Assembly (NCBI GenBank): GCA_025917655.1
Contig: CP084619.1
Coordinates: 124,001-188,000 of the forward strand
Direction of reading: 5' to 3'
DNA: 64,000 nt
Origin: Chlorella sorokiniana
Lineage: Eukaryota > Chlorophyta > Trebouxiophyceae > Chlorellales > Chlorellaceae
Shown here: in pieces, positions 63,002 through 64,000 of the stretch
Position numbering within the stretch: the stretch's first letter is position 1
Layout: every line of letters starts with the position of its first letter
The notes under the pieces: model-generated
Told to the model about the DNA's origin: nothing
Database searches by the model: none
Seen by the model: the letters and a program-made list of their open reading frames with translations, nothing else
Position numbers and translations under genes: made by a program

Positions 63002-63850
63002 ATGGTACCAGTTCCAACTGGTGTTTCGCGCTCCTTGCAATGCCGTCACCCGGGCAAAGTAGTTGTGTTTGTGCTCTTCACAGCGCTTGTCCTGGCCTTT
63101 CGACACTCAGTGATTATCTACCATGGCGACTTTGGACAGTTGTATTGGTTTGCCCGGCCGCTGCCGGCACACGGCAGGGTCAGCAACCGCCCCCACGTCT
63201 ACCTCCTGGCCAACAACGCGGCCGCCAGCACCAAATGGCAGCAGATTGAAGTGGGAAAGGATGATATTCTGGTGGGTACTGGATGGAGTGAAGAAGCAGG
63301 AATCCCTCATCCATGTTGTTTTGAAATCGCATGGTGGCGTTTGCCAACTGCTGCTGCTCTGCCACCTACGTTGTGCCCACAGGTGATGTTCAACACGGCT
63401 GTACCGATCCCCTACTTTGAGGCAGTGCCCATGGAGCAGAAGCTCCTCATGCAACGTGGGTTGAACAACACTTTCATCCACGCTGAAGCCCAGATATCCA
63501 ACTTTTCCCAATCATTTGATCGTATTGTTTTCATTGAAACCAACTTCACCAACTACCTGGAGGTTGGCAGCGGGCGTAAGAATATGCGAGCTGTGGGGCA
63601 CTACGTGGTGCTGGAGCGATACTCTCGGTTCATGCAGGAACAGATTTACGCATTGTACCCTGCATATGACAGAAAGACAGGGAAACGAAAAATATGGCCC
63701 AGCACTGGTTTTATAGCCGTCAAGTACTGCCAGCACTACTTTCCTCTGTACGCCCTCGTTCTCGTTGGGTTTTCTGGTGAGGGCCTTCCAGCACATGACT
63801 TTGAGTTTGAAGAAAAGTACTACAACGAAACGTCTGTGCAGCGCTTGTAA
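63002..63850 (+). CDS. Sialyltransferase-like (GT29-like) type II membrane protein, copy 2
   Basis: Two exons, 63002-63271 and 63383-63850, give about 245 residues. Signal-anchor: KVVVFVLFTALVLAF. Lumenal blocks: VYLLANNAAASTKWQQIEVG, KDDILVMFNTAVPIPYFEAV, PMEQKLLMQRGLNNTF, YVVLERYSRFMQEQIYALYP, WPSTGFIAVKYCQHYFPLYA, LVLVGFSGEGLPAHDFEFEE and KYYNETSVQRL. P-S-T-G, the GF strand and H-D-F-x-x-E recall sialyl motifs S and VS. N-glycosylation sequons (NNT, NFS, NFT, NET) fit a secretory location. It is about as long as copy 1 but clearly diverged, and has an intron exactly where copy 1 reads continuously (DDIL/VMFN versus DVLLMFN). It starts a few bases from the GT29-like remnant, head-to-head. 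The donor and acceptor are unknown. Confidence 0.55.
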   Translation: MVPVPTGVSRSLQCRHPGKVVVFVLFTALVLAFRHSVIIYHGDFGQLYWFARPLPAHGRVSNRPHVYLLANNAAASTKWQQIEVGKDDILVGTGWSEEAGIPHPCCFEIAWWRLPTAAALPPTLCPQVMFNTAVPIPYFEAVPMEQKLLMQRGLNNTFIHAEAQISNFSQSFDRIVFIETNFTNYLEVGSGRKNMRAVGHYVVLERYSRFMQEQIYALYPAYDRKTGKRKIWPSTGFIAVKYCQHYFPLYALVLVGFSGEGLPAHDFEFEEKYYNETSVQRL

Positions 63851-64000
63851 ATGTGATTCTAGTGAGTTTGGTTGGGCAAGGGTGTGCCAAAGCAGATTTT
63901 ATACCGCTCCTCAAGCTGGAGATCATTGTATTATGCACTGTCCTGCTGGCTCCTCCTTCTGGCAGTACACCCAAGGTATTGCTGTAATTATCGGAGTCCC
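63851..64000. other. 3' flank at window edge
   Basis: Downstream sequence of GT29-like copy 2, AT-richer than its surroundings. Nothing further can be assigned before the window ends. Confidence 0.4.

Overview
The window is nuclear DNA of a GC-rich green alga (Chlorophyta, probably a Chlorella- or Scenedesmus-like microalga; the genus cannot be fixed). The evidence is dense genes split by many short GT-AG introns, GC-rich third positions, a plastid-type TypA/BipA GTPase with a transit peptide, a plant-type topoisomerase VI B subunit, and an ORC1 carrying the plant BAH+PHD arrangement.

Layout. 0-1.8 kb: 3' end of a DnaJ co-chaperone, then a TMEM50-like membrane protein. 2.9-9.9 kb: a rearranged block holding a sialyltransferase-like (GT29-like) gene, a remnant of SEC63, prefoldin subunit 6 (copy A), a glycoside-hydrolase fragment, a polysaccharide-pyruvyl-transferase-like gene (PPT-A) and a relic of another (PPT-D). 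10.0-44.0 kb: a conserved single-copy core of USP7/UBP12, RRS1, TRM5, TypA, TOP6B, a sulfotransferase, a GT92-like glycosyltransferase and ORC1, mostly in divergent or convergent pairs. 44.4-45.6 kb: an unrecognised gene. 46.0-57.3 kb: two tandem copies of a unit made of PPT-like gene (+), glycoside hydrolase (+), prefoldin 6 (-) and a ~190-bp repeat R. 57.6-62.4 kb: intact SEC63. 62.7-63.9 kb: a GT29-like remnant (-) and a second GT29-like gene (+).

The 2.9-9.9 kb block is an inverted, partly deleted copy of the 46-63 kb region. Each copy has kept different genes: SEC63 survives only on the right, the first GT29-like gene only on the left, and the glycoside hydrolase in full length only in the 46-52 kb unit. 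Many products here look like secretory-pathway glycan enzymes (PPT-like, GT29-like, GT92-like, sulfotransferase, glycoside hydrolase). Together they suggest an expanding locus for a surface or cell-wall glycan; this is inference from content.

Caution. Nearly every long conserved gene is interrupted by one or more single-base frame slips, mostly a missing base in or beside a G, C or A run. They occur even in invariant motifs of essential genes, so many are probably consensus errors in the sequence and not biology. Gene coordinates below are outer CDS limits; exon details are in the text.
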